DNA of 61,188 bases from an uncultured Collinsella sp. (GCA_959600835.1 CAUGNQ010000006.1:1-61188); one strand, 5' to 3'; numbered from the stretch's first letter, positions 31,944-39,305 are shown. Numbers and translations: made by a program. The notes: generated by a model not told the origin, from the sequence alone.

Positions 31944-31974
31944 TGTGACAAAGGGACAGTCCCGCATGTCACAT
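31943..31974. repeat. REP-like palindrome at the ABC operon stop codon
   Basis: ATGTGACA and TGTCACAT flank AAGGGACAGTCCCGCA, itself containing GGGAC-A-GTCCC. The first base is the last base of the TAA stop codon. It is closely related to the palindrome at 51416. Confidence 0.85.
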
Positions 31975-31984
31975 CAAAAGGAAT

Positions 31985-32015
31985 GGCGCGCCGGGGATTG
32001 ATTCCCTGGCGCGCC
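31985..32015 (+). terminator. terminator of the marR-ABC operon
   Basis: GGCGCGCCGGGGA pairs with TCCCTGGCGCGCC (one mismatch) around a short loop, followed by TTTTGCG. Confidence 0.85.
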
Positions 32016-32056
32016 TTTTGCGTCGGTGCCGATATTGTTTTGTGCCGCTTGCGTTC

Positions 32057-32761
32057 CTAACGTTCGTCCATGAGCTTGGCGACGAGGGCCTTGAGCTCGG
32101 CCACCTCTCGCTCGAGTTCTTTGACGCGGCGGGCATTCTCGGTGATGCCCTGGCGGTTGAGGGCACTCTGCTCGGCGGCGTCATCGGGCATGTACTCGCG
32201 ATGCTGCTTGGCGTCGAAACTCTCCTCGAACACACGGCAGCCGTTGCGCTTGATGATGCGCCCGGGCACGCCCACGACGGTACAGTTGTCGGGCACGTCC
32301 TTGACGACAACCGAGTTGCCGCCGATCTTGACGTTGTTGCCGATGCGGATGTTGCCAAGCACCTTGGCGCCCGTGCCCACGGTGACATTGTTGCCCAGGG
32401 TGGGGTGGCGTTTGCCGGTCTCGTTGCCGGTGCCGCCGAGTGTGACGCCCTGGTAGAGCACACAGTTGTCGCCCACGATGGTGGTCTCGCCGATGACGAC
32501 GCCCATGGCGTGGTCGATAAAGAAATGTTTGCCGATCTGTGCAGCGGGATGAATCTCGACGCCGGTGATGTGGCGGGTGATTTGCGAGAGCACGCGGGCG
32601 AGCGATCGATGACCGTGCTCCCAGAGCCAGTGCTCGGGCACATGATTCCACTTGGCGTGAAGACCGGGGTACGAAAGGAAAATGACCAGGCCGTTTTGCG
32701 CGGCGGGGTCCTGCGCCTGGACGGTCTTGATGTCCTCGCGAATGGTATTGATAAAGCTCAC
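32057..32761 (-). CDS. cysE: serine O-acetyltransferase
   Basis: CysE makes O-acetylserine from serine and acetyl-CoA, the committed step of cysteine synthesis. The 234-residue protein has an N-terminal helical region (SFINTIREDIKTVQAQDPAA) and a left-handed beta-helix of hexapeptide repeats. The active-site histidines are in IDHAMGVVIGE and GNETGKRHPTLG. The short N-terminus and the coiled C-terminal tail (RVKELEREVAELKALVAKL) place it with the shorter Gram-positive SATs. The start is a GTG at 32761, decided by GGGAGG 8 nt upstream; a longer ATG frame to 32836 has no ribosome site. No cysK is adjacent. Confidence 0.93.
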   Translation of the reverse strand: MSFINTIREDIKTVQAQDPAAQNGLVIFLSYPGLHAKWNHVPEHWLWEHGHRSLARVLSQITRHITGVEIHPAAQIGKHFFIDHAMGVVIGETTIVGDNCVLYQGVTLGGTGNETGKRHPTLGNNVTVGTGAKVLGNIRIGNNVKIGGNSVVVKDVPDNCTVVGVPGRIIKRNGCRVFEESFDAKQHREYMPDDAAEQSALNRQGITENARRVKELEREVAELKALVAKLMDER

Positions 32762-32985
32762 CGGCCGCCCTCCCTTAGCGCCATGGCAATGCGATTCAAT
32801 AAAGTATAGCGATTCGCTAGGGATTAGGAAGAGCAATCTTTCACGGCTTAGCGTGACAGGTGTCAGTTATGCATACTTGCTGGTAATGGAGTCATGCTTT
32901 TGTGCGCTCGTGTGCATGGCCGCGCTGCAACCGTATACTGGTCAACTTGGACGTATCCGCGCCCACAACTGAGAGGTTTTACTTC

Positions 32986-33633
32986 ATGGGTTTCATCAAT
33001 TTTATCGCCGAGCTGCTTAAGGATCCGCGCACCGCGATCGCCAGTTGGATCGCCGCCGGCCCGCTTATGGCCTACGGCTGCGTGTTCCTGATCATCTTTA
33101 TCGAGACGGGCGTGGTGTTCTTCCCGTTCCTTCCCGGCGATTCGCTGCTGTTCGCCTCGGGCTTCTTTGCCCACAACGGCGGCTTTAACATCGTGGCGCT
33201 TCTGGCCACCGCATGGGCCGCTGCCATCTTGGGCGATCAGTGCAACTTTATGATCGGTCATTTCTTTGGCAAAAAGATCATTGCTTCGGGCAAGGTGAAG
33301 GCCATGACGCCCGAGCGCATCAAAAAGTCCGAGGATTTCTTGGACAAGTGGGGTCACCTAGCTATCTTCCTGGGCCGCTTCTTCCCGTTTATCCGCACCT
33401 TTGTGCCCTTTATCGCCGGCATGGGCGGCATGCACTGGCGCAACTTTGTCATCTTTAACGTGCTGGGCGGCATTACCTGGTCGACGGTCTTTACGCTGCT
33501 GGGCTATTTCTTTGGCGGCATTCCCTTTGTGCAGGAGCACTTTGAGCTGCTGATCGTGGGCATTGTTGCCGTGTCGATCATCCCGACTGTGGTCGGTCTG
33601 GTTAAGGCTAAGCTGGGCAAAAAGAACGCGTAG
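32986..33633 (+). CDS. DedA-family membrane protein
   Basis: The 215-residue polytopic protein belongs to the DedA/VTT family, whose members flip or transport lipids such as undecaprenyl phosphate or phosphatidylethanolamine. Visible signatures are FIETGVVFFPFLPGDSLLFASG, GDQCNFMIGHFFGKK, the charged helix SEDFLDKWGHLAIFLGRFFPFIRTFVPFIAGMGGM with the conserved G-R-F-x-P-x-x-R-T motif, and the C-terminal hydrophobic pair. These are the functionally required residues and are intact. GAGAGG before the ATG at 32986 sets the start. Confidence 0.92.
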   Translation: MGFINFIAELLKDPRTAIASWIAAGPLMAYGCVFLIIFIETGVVFFPFLPGDSLLFASGFFAHNGGFNIVALLATAWAAAILGDQCNFMIGHFFGKKIIASGKVKAMTPERIKKSEDFLDKWGHLAIFLGRFFPFIRTFVPFIAGMGGMHWRNFVIFNVLGGITWSTVFTLLGYFFGGIPFVQEHFELLIVGIVAVSIIPTVVGLVKAKLGKKNA

Positions 33634-33661
33634 CTCGAGCCAGCGCGCAAACCGTGCCGTT

Positions 33662-33693
33662 GAGGCCCGTCACCGCTTACGGTGGCGGGCCTC
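33662..33693 (+). terminator. terminator of the DedA gene
   Basis: GAGGCCCGTCACC pairs with GGTGGCGGGCCTC (one G-T pair), loop GCTTAC, followed by TTTAG. Confidence 0.85.
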
Positions 33694-33717
33694 TTTAGTG
33701 CCGTTCAAATGAGAATA

Positions 33718-33769
33718 CTTTAGTTAGTTAAAGAAAAACGTTTTATCCGACGCGTGCGGGGAGTACAAT
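33718..33769 (+). promoter_or_regulatory. dyad operator and probable promoter of ilvE
   Basis: CTTTAGTTAGTTAAAG (33718-33733) is nearly the same dyad as at 10820-10835. It is followed by AAACGTTTTATCC (33736-33748) and a -10-like TACAAT (33764-33769), with only a weak -35 (TTTTAT, 33741-33746) at 17 bp. This leaves a leader of about 150 nt before ilvE, in which I see no convincing attenuator or leader peptide. Confidence 0.5.
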
Positions 33770-33922
33770 CTCGTGCATGCGAATCGACGTGCCATCGGCT
33801 TTGATGCTGTTCGCGTGTCCCGTCCGGCTCTACGCTCCGGGCGTGCGACGTTGCGACGCGGTCGGCCCCGGTCCTTGCGTGCGGGTTCGCGAGTATGCAA
33901 CTGTGTATGTAAGGAGCGACAT

Positions 33923-34975
33923 ATGACTGTCGAGAAGAAGGATATCGATTGGGGTAGCCTCGGCTTTGGCTACATGAAGACCGATTACAGCTACGAGGCC
34001 CATTGGAAGGACGGCGAGTGGGACGAGGGTGGCCTGACCACCGACCACACCTTGCATGTCTCCGAGTGCGGCGGCATCTTCCATTACTGCCAGGAGGTCT
34101 TTGAGGGCCTGAAGGCCTACACCGCCGAGGACGGCAGTATCGTCTGCTTCCGTCCCGACATGAACGCCGAGCGTATGTATAACTCTGCGCAGCGCCTCGA
34201 GATGCCCCCGTTCCCCAAGGACAAGTTTGTTGAGGCCGTCAAGCAGGTCGTTTCTGCCAACGCCGCCTGGGTTCCGCCCTTCGGCTCCGGCGCGACCCTG
34301 TACGTGCGTCCGTTTATGATCGGCTCCGGTGACGTGATCGGCGTGGCTCCCGCTCCTGAGTACACGTTCCGTATTCTCGTGACCCCGGTCGGTCCGTACT
34401 TTAAGGGTGGCCTCAAGCCCGTCAAGCTGCGCGTTTCCGAGTACGACCGTGCGGCACCGCACGGCACCGGCAACATCAAGGCTGGCCTGAACTACGCCAT
34501 GTCCCTCAAGCCCACGATGGAGGCCCATCGCGAGGGCTATGCCGAGAACCTGTATCTCGACTCTGAGTCCCGCACCTATGTCGAGGAGACCGGCGGCGCG
34601 AACGTTCTGTTCGTGAAGGAGGACGGCACGCTCGTCGTTCCGCAGTCGCACACTGACTCCATCCTGCCCTCCATCACCCGTCGCTCGCTCGTTCAGGTTG
34701 CTCAGGACCTGGGCATAACCGTCGACCAGCGCCCCGTCGAGTGGGCCGAGGTCAAGGCCGGCACCTTTGTGGAGTGCGGCCTGTGCGGCACCGCCGCCGT
34801 CATCTCCCCGGTGGGCGAGATCGACAACAAGGTCTACGGTGCCGACGAGACCGTGACCTTCCCGGCTGGCTACACCGAGATTGGCCCCGTGATGAAGAAG
34901 CTCCGCGAGACCCTGACCGGCATCCAATCTGGTGCTGTCGAGGATAAGCACGACTGGGTTTACACCGTCGCGTAA
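33923..34975 (+). CDS. ilvE: branched-chain-amino-acid aminotransferase
   Basis: IlvE interconverts leucine, isoleucine and valine with their 2-oxoacids using PLP and glutamate. The 350-residue protein is fold-type IV. FHYCQEVFEGLKAY, the FRP...R region, FMIGSG, the Schiff-base lysine in GNIKAGLNYA (K186), ETGGANVLFV and the phosphate-binding LPSITRRS are all present. The C-terminal GTAAVISPVGEI is also typical of the longer IlvE type. AAGGAG 7 nt upstream fixes the ATG at 33923; the frame extends farther upstream without homology. The shared dyad with the amino-acid transporter suggests joint control by amino-acid supply. Confidence 0.96.
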   Translation: MTVEKKDIDWGSLGFGYMKTDYSYEAHWKDGEWDEGGLTTDHTLHVSECGGIFHYCQEVFEGLKAYTAEDGSIVCFRPDMNAERMYNSAQRLEMPPFPKDKFVEAVKQVVSANAAWVPPFGSGATLYVRPFMIGSGDVIGVAPAPEYTFRILVTPVGPYFKGGLKPVKLRVSEYDRAAPHGTGNIKAGLNYAMSLKPTMEAHREGYAENLYLDSESRTYVEETGGANVLFVKEDGTLVVPQSHTDSILPSITRRSLVQVAQDLGITVDQRPVEWAEVKAGTFVECGLCGTAAVISPVGEIDNKVYGADETVTFPAGYTEIGPVMKKLRETLTGIQSGAVEDKHDWVYTVA

Positions 34976-34991
34976 GCTGTCTTAGCTGTTC

Positions 34992-35116
34992 GGCCCGAGG
35001 GCAACCTTCCTTTCCGGCGCGTCCTCGGACATGAAAGAACCTCCGCTGCGCACTTCGTGCGGCGGAGGTTCTTTCGTCCTGCGGAGTGCGCCGGAAAGGA
35101 AGGTTGCCCTCGGGCC
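34992..35116. repeat. giant nested hairpin after ilvE (perfect 29-bp stem)
   Basis: Perfect 29-bp arms (34992-35020 and 35088-35116) enclose a 67-nt loop. Inside it, GAAAGAACCTCCGC and GCGGAGGTTCTTTC form a second 14-bp stem (35033-35076). The architecture (about 30-bp stem, loop of about 68 nt, inner hairpin) matches the hairpins at 10625 and 47868, although the loop sequence differs. It begins 17 bp after the ilvE stop codon, without a T-run. Confidence 0.85.
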
Positions 35117-35170
35117 TGCGTTACCTCGGCGCTGCCGTTACGGGCAATATAGATCTGAATTAAAGATGGC

Positions 35171-35194
35171 GCGCGGCCTTTTAGGCCGTGCTTT
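35171..35194 (+). terminator. probable terminator downstream of ilvE
   Basis: GCGCGGCC-TTTTA-GGCCGTGC is followed by TTTTGTTTT. A wider pairing of ATGGCGCG (35166-35173) with CGCGCCAT (35205-35212) encloses it. The region 34976-35536 contains no supported gene, only this, two larger elements and the lemA terminator. Confidence 0.6.
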
Positions 35195-35224
35195 TGTTTT
35201 GGTTCGCGCCATGTGGGGGTGATG

Positions 35225-35435
35225 GCGACGTGCATTTTTGCGAGTATTCTGCAATCGAAGGCCCCTGCATACCGACCTCGGGCAAAAAATCGGGATTTCT
35301 CGATGTTTTCTACGAATGATGGGCGGGGTTATGGGCTGACAGCGTTTGATTTGCAGGGATATTTGCGCTCTTTGGCATTTATCGCGGCGCCCGAAGCCCT
35401 TGGTTATGTTGAATACTCCTAAAAATGCACGGCGC
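35225..35435. mobile_element. MITE-like element 1 with 25-bp terminal inverted repeats
   Basis: The ends 35225-35249 and 35411-35435 are inverted repeats matching at 22 of 25 positions (GCGmCGTGCATTTTT...GAGTATTC). The same ends, with AAAAT in place of TTTTT, bound the element at 60941-61120. The 161-bp interior has no convincing gene and is unlike the interior of the second element. No target duplication is obvious. Confidence 0.6.
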
Positions 35436-35461
35436 TTAGAGGGGGAGCTTCGCGAAAAAGG

Positions 35462-35500
35462 AAACCGCCCCGTCGAAGTATGCATTCGACGGGGCGGTTT
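35462..35500. terminator. terminator of lemA
   Basis: Perfect 16-bp arms (AAACCGCCCCGTCGAA and complement) enclose a 7-nt loop, 36 bp beyond the lemA stop codon on the minus strand. The A-rich flank GAAAAAGG gives a T-run on that strand. Confidence 0.85.
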
Positions 35501-35536
35501 ATGCATTTGGCCGATTAAGGATGCGCTGCCAAACTA

Positions 35537-36088
35537 CTAGAACTTGACGGTCGGGGCCTGGCGGGCTGCTTCGGCGGCCTCGAAGCCCTGGCGCTCCTTA
35601 AACTGGAAGATGCCGGCAAAGATGACAGCCGGGAACGTCTGAATGGCGTTGTTGTAGCTGAGCACGCAGTCGTTGTAGCTCTGGCGTGCATAGCTAATCT
35701 TGTTCTCGGTATCCTCGAGCGACGCCTGCAGCTGCGTAAAGTTGGTGTTTGCCTTAAGGTCGGGATAGGCCTCGGCTACGGCGAAGAGCTGGCGTAGCGC
35801 ACCGGTCAGCACGTTGTCGGCCTCCATCTTGGCCTCGGGCGTGGTGGCCTTGACGGCGGTGTTACGCGCGCTGATCACGGCGGAGAGCGTCTCTTGCTCG
35901 TGCTTGGCGTAGCCCTTGACGGTCTCGACCAGGTTGGGGATCAGGTCGTTGCGGCGCTGCAGCTGCGTATCGATGTTCTGCCAGGCGTTATCGATGCGGT
36001 TACGCTTGGTGACCATGTTGTTGTAGATGCCGGCGATGGCGCAGACAATCACAATGACAACAACGATGCCGATGATGACGGTAATCAT
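35537..36088 (-). CDS. LemA-family membrane protein
   Basis: The 183-residue protein has one N-terminal transmembrane helix (ITVIIGIVVVIVIVCAIAGI) and a long helical LemA domain: YNNMVTKRNRIDNAWQNIDTQLQRRNDLIPNLVETVKGYAKHE, then YPDLKANTNFTQLQASLEDTENKISYARQSYNDCVLSYNNAIQTFPA. The order is unmistakable for the family. The role of LemA is poorly defined; it often accompanies a TPM-domain or HtpX-type protein, neither of which is adjacent here. GGAGA lies 6 nt before the ATG. It is monocistronic with its own terminator. Confidence 0.95.
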   Translation of the reverse strand: MITVIIGIVVVIVIVCAIAGIYNNMVTKRNRIDNAWQNIDTQLQRRNDLIPNLVETVKGYAKHEQETLSAVISARNTAVKATTPEAKMEADNVLTGALRQLFAVAEAYPDLKANTNFTQLQASLEDTENKISYARQSYNDCVLSYNNAIQTFPAVIFAGIFQFKERQGFEAAEAARQAPTVKF

Positions 36089-36287
36089 GATGTCTCCGTT
36101 TCGAATGGCCGCGGCGGCATGCGCCAGCTGCCGTTGGTATAACGCTACTAGTATACCCGCAACGTTTTGCCGTGCCGAACTTTCCGGTAAGCGTTATGTT
36201 TTCGGCGGGGTTGGCACCGGGGCAAAGCGCGCGAGGTACAGGTGTAAGATATGCGACAGATTGTCGAGTGTTGTCTTTGCCCTGAGG

Positions 36288-36884
36288 ATGGCGATACCAG
36301 TGGACCTTCGCATTAAGAAAACCTACCGCGCCCTGTTCGATGCCTTCACCGAGCTTCTCGAGGAGCATCGTTTTGAGGACCTGACGGTTGCCATGCTGTG
36401 CGACCGGGCCATGATTCGCCGCACGACGTTCTACAAGCACTTTCGCGACAAGAACGATTACTTTGCCTTTTATATCGATGAGCTTATGTCGGGTTTGCCG
36501 CAAAAGCGGGTTGGCGAGGGCGGCACGGTGTCGGCTGACGACGTGCGCGTGCTTCGCCACGAGGTGTTCACCGACGCCATGGACCTGATTCTTGCCCATG
36601 AGCAGCTCATGGACAACATTTTGGCGAGCAGCATGTCGGGCATGCTGACCAGCATGATTTGCGACCGCATTGCCCGCTCTATCCGCGAGCGTGTGATGAG
36701 TGCGTTAGACGAGGACGCGCTTGCGCCCGTGTCGCTCGACACGACGGCTGAGTTTGTCGCCGGCGGCATTATTCGGCTTTTTACTATGTGGTGGGAATCG
36801 GGTCACGATCTGGAACGTCGCTCCGAGATGGCCGACGTTGTCGATGCGCTGTTCGAGCGAACCATGACGCCGGTGCATCACTAA
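36288..36884 (+). CDS. TetR-family transcriptional regulator
   Basis: The 198-residue protein has an N-terminal TetR helix-turn-helix (RIKKTYRALFDAFTELLEEHRFEDLTVAMLCDRAMIRRTTFYKHFRDKNDYFAFYI) and a divergent helical C-terminal ligand domain. The type with MIRRTTFYKHF and a short C-terminal domain is common in Gram-positive bacteria and ligands are mostly unknown. The start is uncertain: I use the ATG at 36288, but the GTG at 36300 (giving MDLRIKK) also has GAGG upstream at a longer spacing. It is convergent with tRNA-Ser and close to no obvious target gene. Confidence 0.88.
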   Translation: MAIPVDLRIKKTYRALFDAFTELLEEHRFEDLTVAMLCDRAMIRRTTFYKHFRDKNDYFAFYIDELMSGLPQKRVGEGGTVSADDVRVLRHEVFTDAMDLILAHEQLMDNILASSMSGMLTSMICDRIARSIRERVMSALDEDALAPVSLDTTAEFVAGGIIRLFTMWWESGHDLERRSEMADVVDALFERTMTPVHH

Positions 36885-36887
36885 AAG

Positions 36888-36977
36888 TGGCGGAGAGAGG
36901 GGGATTCGAACCCCCGGAACGCTCTCGCGCTCAACGGTTTTCAAGACCGCCGCATTCAACCGCTCTGCCATCTCTCC
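36888..36977 (-). tRNA. tRNA-Ser (anticodon UGA)
   Basis: Read on the minus strand, GGAGAGA (5' acceptor) pairs with TCTCTCC. The D-arm is GCAGAGCGGTTGAAT..., the anticodon loop is CTTGAAA with anticodon TGA inside a CGGCGGT/ACCG stem, a long class II variable arm follows (GAGCGCGAGAGCGTTC), and the T-arm is GGGGGTTCGAATCCCCC. The discriminator G is followed by an encoded CCA (36888-36890). The anticodon decodes UCA and related serine codons. It lies 3 bp from the end of the convergent TetR gene. Confidence 0.97.
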
Positions 36978-37028
36978 GTGAGTCGTAATGATAGCATCGT
37001 TTTGAATTTGCAACAGGGAAGGCGAACG

Positions 37029-38804
37029 ATGACGATCACCGAAATCGACGAGAAGTTCATGCGCGAGGCGTTGGCGGAGGCGCGAGCCGCCGCGGCGGTG
37101 GGCGAGGTGCCCATCGGAGCCGTAGTGGTGCGCGACGGCGAGATCGTCGCGAGGGCGCATAATCGTCGCGAGCTCGATCAGGACCCTTCGGCGCATGCAG
37201 AGCTCGCGGCCCTGTGCGCCGCTGCCCAGACGCTTGGACGCTGGCGCCTTTCCGATTGCACGGTCTACGTGACGCTCGAGCCCTGCTGTATGTGCGCGGG
37301 GCTTATGGTTAACGCGCGCGTGGGGCGTTGCGCGTATGGCGCGACCGATGCCAAGGCGGGCGCGCTGGGTTCGCTGTACGACCTCAATGCCGATTCGCGC
37401 CTGAACCATCGGTTTAATGTGACCGCCGGCGTGCTGGCAGGCGAGTGCCGTGAAGTGCTGAGCAGCTATTTTGCTGGCCTGCGCGGTGTCGACGGCGTCG
37501 GTTGCGGTTTGAACCTTGAGGCGCATACCGCTCATGCTGAGGCGCTCGCGTGTGCCGAAGAGGATGCTGGCGCGGCGGTTGACTTTGGCCCCGCGTGCCG
37601 CCGGCCCCGTCGCGTGCTGCTAGCGATCGACTCCTTTAAGGGCAGCGTTTCGAGTGCACAGGCGGAGGCGGCGGTTGCCGAGGGCGTGCGCCGCGTTTGG
37701 CCCGATGCCGAGCTGAACGCTTTGCCGCTGGCAGATGGTGGCGAGGGAACGCTCGACGCCATCGCCGCGTGCGGCGGTGAGATTGTGACCTGCGAGGTGG
37801 CAGGTCCCTTGGGCAAGCGCACGTCTGCCCGGATGCTGGTTGATGTCGAGCGCGAGTCCGCGGTCATCGAGATGGCCGAGGCGGCCGGCATTGGGTATTC
37901 GCCTTGTACGGAGTCATCGGCGCTGGCTGCTACAACCTATGGCGTGGGCGAGCTCATGCTTCGCGCGGTTCGCAAGGGCGCAAAGACACTCTATATTGGT
38001 CTGGGCGGCAGTGCCACCAACGACGGTGGCGCCGGCATGCTGCAGGCGCTGGGCGCGCGTGTGGTCGATGACCAGGGCTGCGATATCGCTCCCAGTCTTG
38101 CAGGCCTTGAACACGTGGCGAGTATCGATTTGGCGCCATCGCTTCGGGCACTGAATGGCGTGCGTGTCGTGGTGCTTTCGGATGTCGAGAATCCGCTCGT
38201 AGGGCGTCGCGGTGCGCTGGCAGTGTTCGGTGGACAGAAGGGTCTGCCGGCGGATGATGCCGAGGCGCTGGGCAAGTACGACAGCTGGATGGTCGGCTAC
38301 GGTCGTCTGCTCGATACGGCAATTGTCGAGGCTCGGGCCCAGGGGTTGTTGCGCACACCCGAGGGCGCACGGACATTTGGCTCGGTGCTCGGCGTGCCCG
38401 GCGCAGGTGCCGCCGGCGGCCTGGGTGCCGCGCTGTTGGCACTTGGTGCCGAGTTGCGTTCGGGCGTTGAGACCGTGCTCGACCTTGTGGGATTTGACGA
38501 GCGCGTGCGTGATGTCGACCTGGTCATAACGGGCGAGGGCAATATGGACGAGCAATCCGCCGCCGGCAAAGCGCCGGTTGGTGTGGCCCGCCGTGCCAAG
38601 CGATATGGCAAGCAGGTGGCCGCTGTCGTGGGCGGTCGTGCCGACAACCTGGATGCGGTATGTGAGCAGGGTATTGACTTGGTTTTGCCGATTTGCCGCA
38701 AGCCCATGGACCTGGAACAGGCACTCGATCCGCAAGAAGCCACAACCAACCTCATCTGCGCCGGCGAGTCTGCCGCGCGAGCCTACGACCTCGGCCGCAT
38801 CTAG
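37029..38804 (+). CDS. fusion of tRNA adenosine deaminase (TadA) and glycerate kinase
   Basis: One continuous 591-codon frame joins two enzymes. Residues 1-155 are TadA, which deaminates A34 of tRNA-Arg(ACG) to inosine: the zinc site is HAE (H56, catalytic E58) and PCCMC (C86, C89), with the conserved VGEVPIGAVVV and ARVGRCAYGA. A linker (about 155-193, alanine-rich) leads to a type I glycerate kinase (194-591): RRVLLAIDSFKGSVSSAQA, LPLADGGEGTLDA, YIGLGGSATNDGGAGMLQALG, PGAGAAGGLGAALLALGA and VITGEGNMDEQSAAGKAP. Both active sites look intact. GGGAAGG precedes the ATG at 37029. No stop codon or frameshift separates the halves. Confidence 0.92.
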   Translation: MTITEIDEKFMREALAEARAAAAVGEVPIGAVVVRDGEIVARAHNRRELDQDPSAHAELAALCAAAQTLGRWRLSDCTVYVTLEPCCMCAGLMVNARVGRCAYGATDAKAGALGSLYDLNADSRLNHRFNVTAGVLAGECREVLSSYFAGLRGVDGVGCGLNLEAHTAHAEALACAEEDAGAAVDFGPACRRPRRVLLAIDSFKGSVSSAQAEAAVAEGVRRVWPDAELNALPLADGGEGTLDAIAACGGEIVTCEVAGPLGKRTSARMLVDVERESAVIEMAEAAGIGYSPCTESSALAATTYGVGELMLRAVRKGAKTLYIGLGGSATNDGGAGMLQALGARVVDDQGCDIAPSLAGLEHVASIDLAPSLRALNGVRVVVLSDVENPLVGRRGALAVFGGQKGLPADDAEALGKYDSWMVGYGRLLDTAIVEARAQGLLRTPEGARTFGSVLGVPGAGAAGGLGAALLALGAELRSGVETVLDLVGFDERVRDVDLVITGEGNMDEQSAAGKAPVGVARRAKRYGKQVAAVVGGRADNLDAVCEQGIDLVLPICRKPMDLEQALDPQEATTNLICAGESAARAYDLGRI

Positions 38805-38815
38805 AAAAGTAGTCT

Positions 38816-38886
38816 TTTTAGGACGGGGCTTTTTTGACTGCCCGCCAGTCAAAAAGTAGTCAAAAAGCCCCGTCCCAAATTAGCTG
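38816..38886. repeat. REP-like palindrome, GGGACGGGGC type, double arm
   Basis: GGACGGGGCTTTTTTGACT pairs with AGTCAAAAAG...AAAAAGCCCCGTCC; the right arm contains an internal duplication AGTCAAAAAGTAGTCAAAAAG. The end AGCCCCGTCCCAAATTAGCT is identical to 26390-26409. It starts 12 bp after the stop codon of the fusion gene and may also terminate it. Confidence 0.8.
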
Positions 38887-38888
38887 TC

Positions 38889-38917
38889 TTGCCCCATCGG
38901 GCGGGAGCGAGTAAGAT
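38889..38917 (+). promoter_or_regulatory. promoter of the SRP RNA gene
   Basis: TTGCCC (38889-38894) and TAAGAT (38912-38917) are 17 bp apart, placing the start a few bases before the RNA at 38932. Confidence 0.65.
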
Positions 38918-38931
38918 ATACCGAGCGCCTA

Positions 38932-39034
38932 GCGCGTTCGATGGGTTCGGATGACGACATGTTCCGAATCTGGTCAGGTCCGGAAGGAAGCAGCCATAAG
39001 GAGCCTCTGTCGGGCATCCGGATCCATCGAGCGC
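38932..39034 (+). ncRNA. ffs: signal recognition particle RNA, small bacterial type (4.5S)
   Basis: The diagnostic Ffh-binding domain TGGTCAGGTCCGGAAGGAAG and CAGCCA lies at 38971-38996. Flanking arms beginning GCGCGTTCGATGG and ending CCATCGAGCGC close a single long hairpin of about 103 nt, the standard 4.5S form without an Alu domain. The RNA assembles with Ffh to target membrane proteins. It is followed by TTTCTTTTT and two further hairpins. Confidence 0.95.
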
Positions 39035-39048
39035 ACGGGCTTTCTTTT

Positions 39049-39073
39049 TGCGCGGTTTTACCAAACCGCGCAA
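39049..39073 (+). terminator. hairpin downstream of SRP RNA
   Basis: TTGCGCGGTTT pairs perfectly with AAACCGCGCAA around TACC. Its T-run precedes the stem (TTTCTTTTT), so the SRP transcript may end just before or at this hairpin. Confidence 0.5.
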
Positions 39074-39120
39074 TGCTCGACGCTGCGCGCCACCCAGAGC
39101 GACAATTTGTCATTCAAAAG

Positions 39121-39150
39121 GCAAGGCATGACCAGAAGGTCTATGCCTTG
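39121..39150 (+). terminator. terminator hairpin
   Basis: GCAAGGCATGACC pairs with GGTCTATGCCTTGT around AGAA, followed by CTTTTT. No gene lies between it and the SRP RNA, so it is a backup terminator or belongs to an unseen small RNA. The rest of 39151-39259 holds nothing I recognise. Confidence 0.65.
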
Positions 39151-39259
39151 TCTTTTTCATGCCAACTTGTTCGCTCTTGATGGCGCTCGCTGACTGCGCC
39201 AAGACATCAATGGCTACGTGGTTCAAGAGACGGCGGCGTTGCCATCTGTTTTTACAAGT

Positions 39260-39305
39260 AAAGAGGCCCGTTTCCCTGATTTTGGTTGGGGAAACGGGCC
39301 TCTTT
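39260..39305 (-). terminator. terminator of LAxTG surface gene 1
   Basis: Perfect 17-bp arms (AAAGAGGCCCGTTTCCC and complement) enclose 12 nt. The A-rich flank upstream gives U residues on the minus-strand transcript. Near-identical terminators follow copies 2 and 3 of the gene array. Confidence 0.85.

Noticed and set aside
33778..33922. Leader peptide for attenuation of ilvE
   Set aside because: A short frame begins at the ATG at 33778, but it lacks a run of leucine, isoleucine or valine codons and I see no alternative terminator stem before ilvE.
36978..37028. Upstream extension of the TadA-glycerate kinase frame into the tRNA region
   Set aside because: The added residues are not TadA-like, and a good ribosome site precedes the ATG at 37029.
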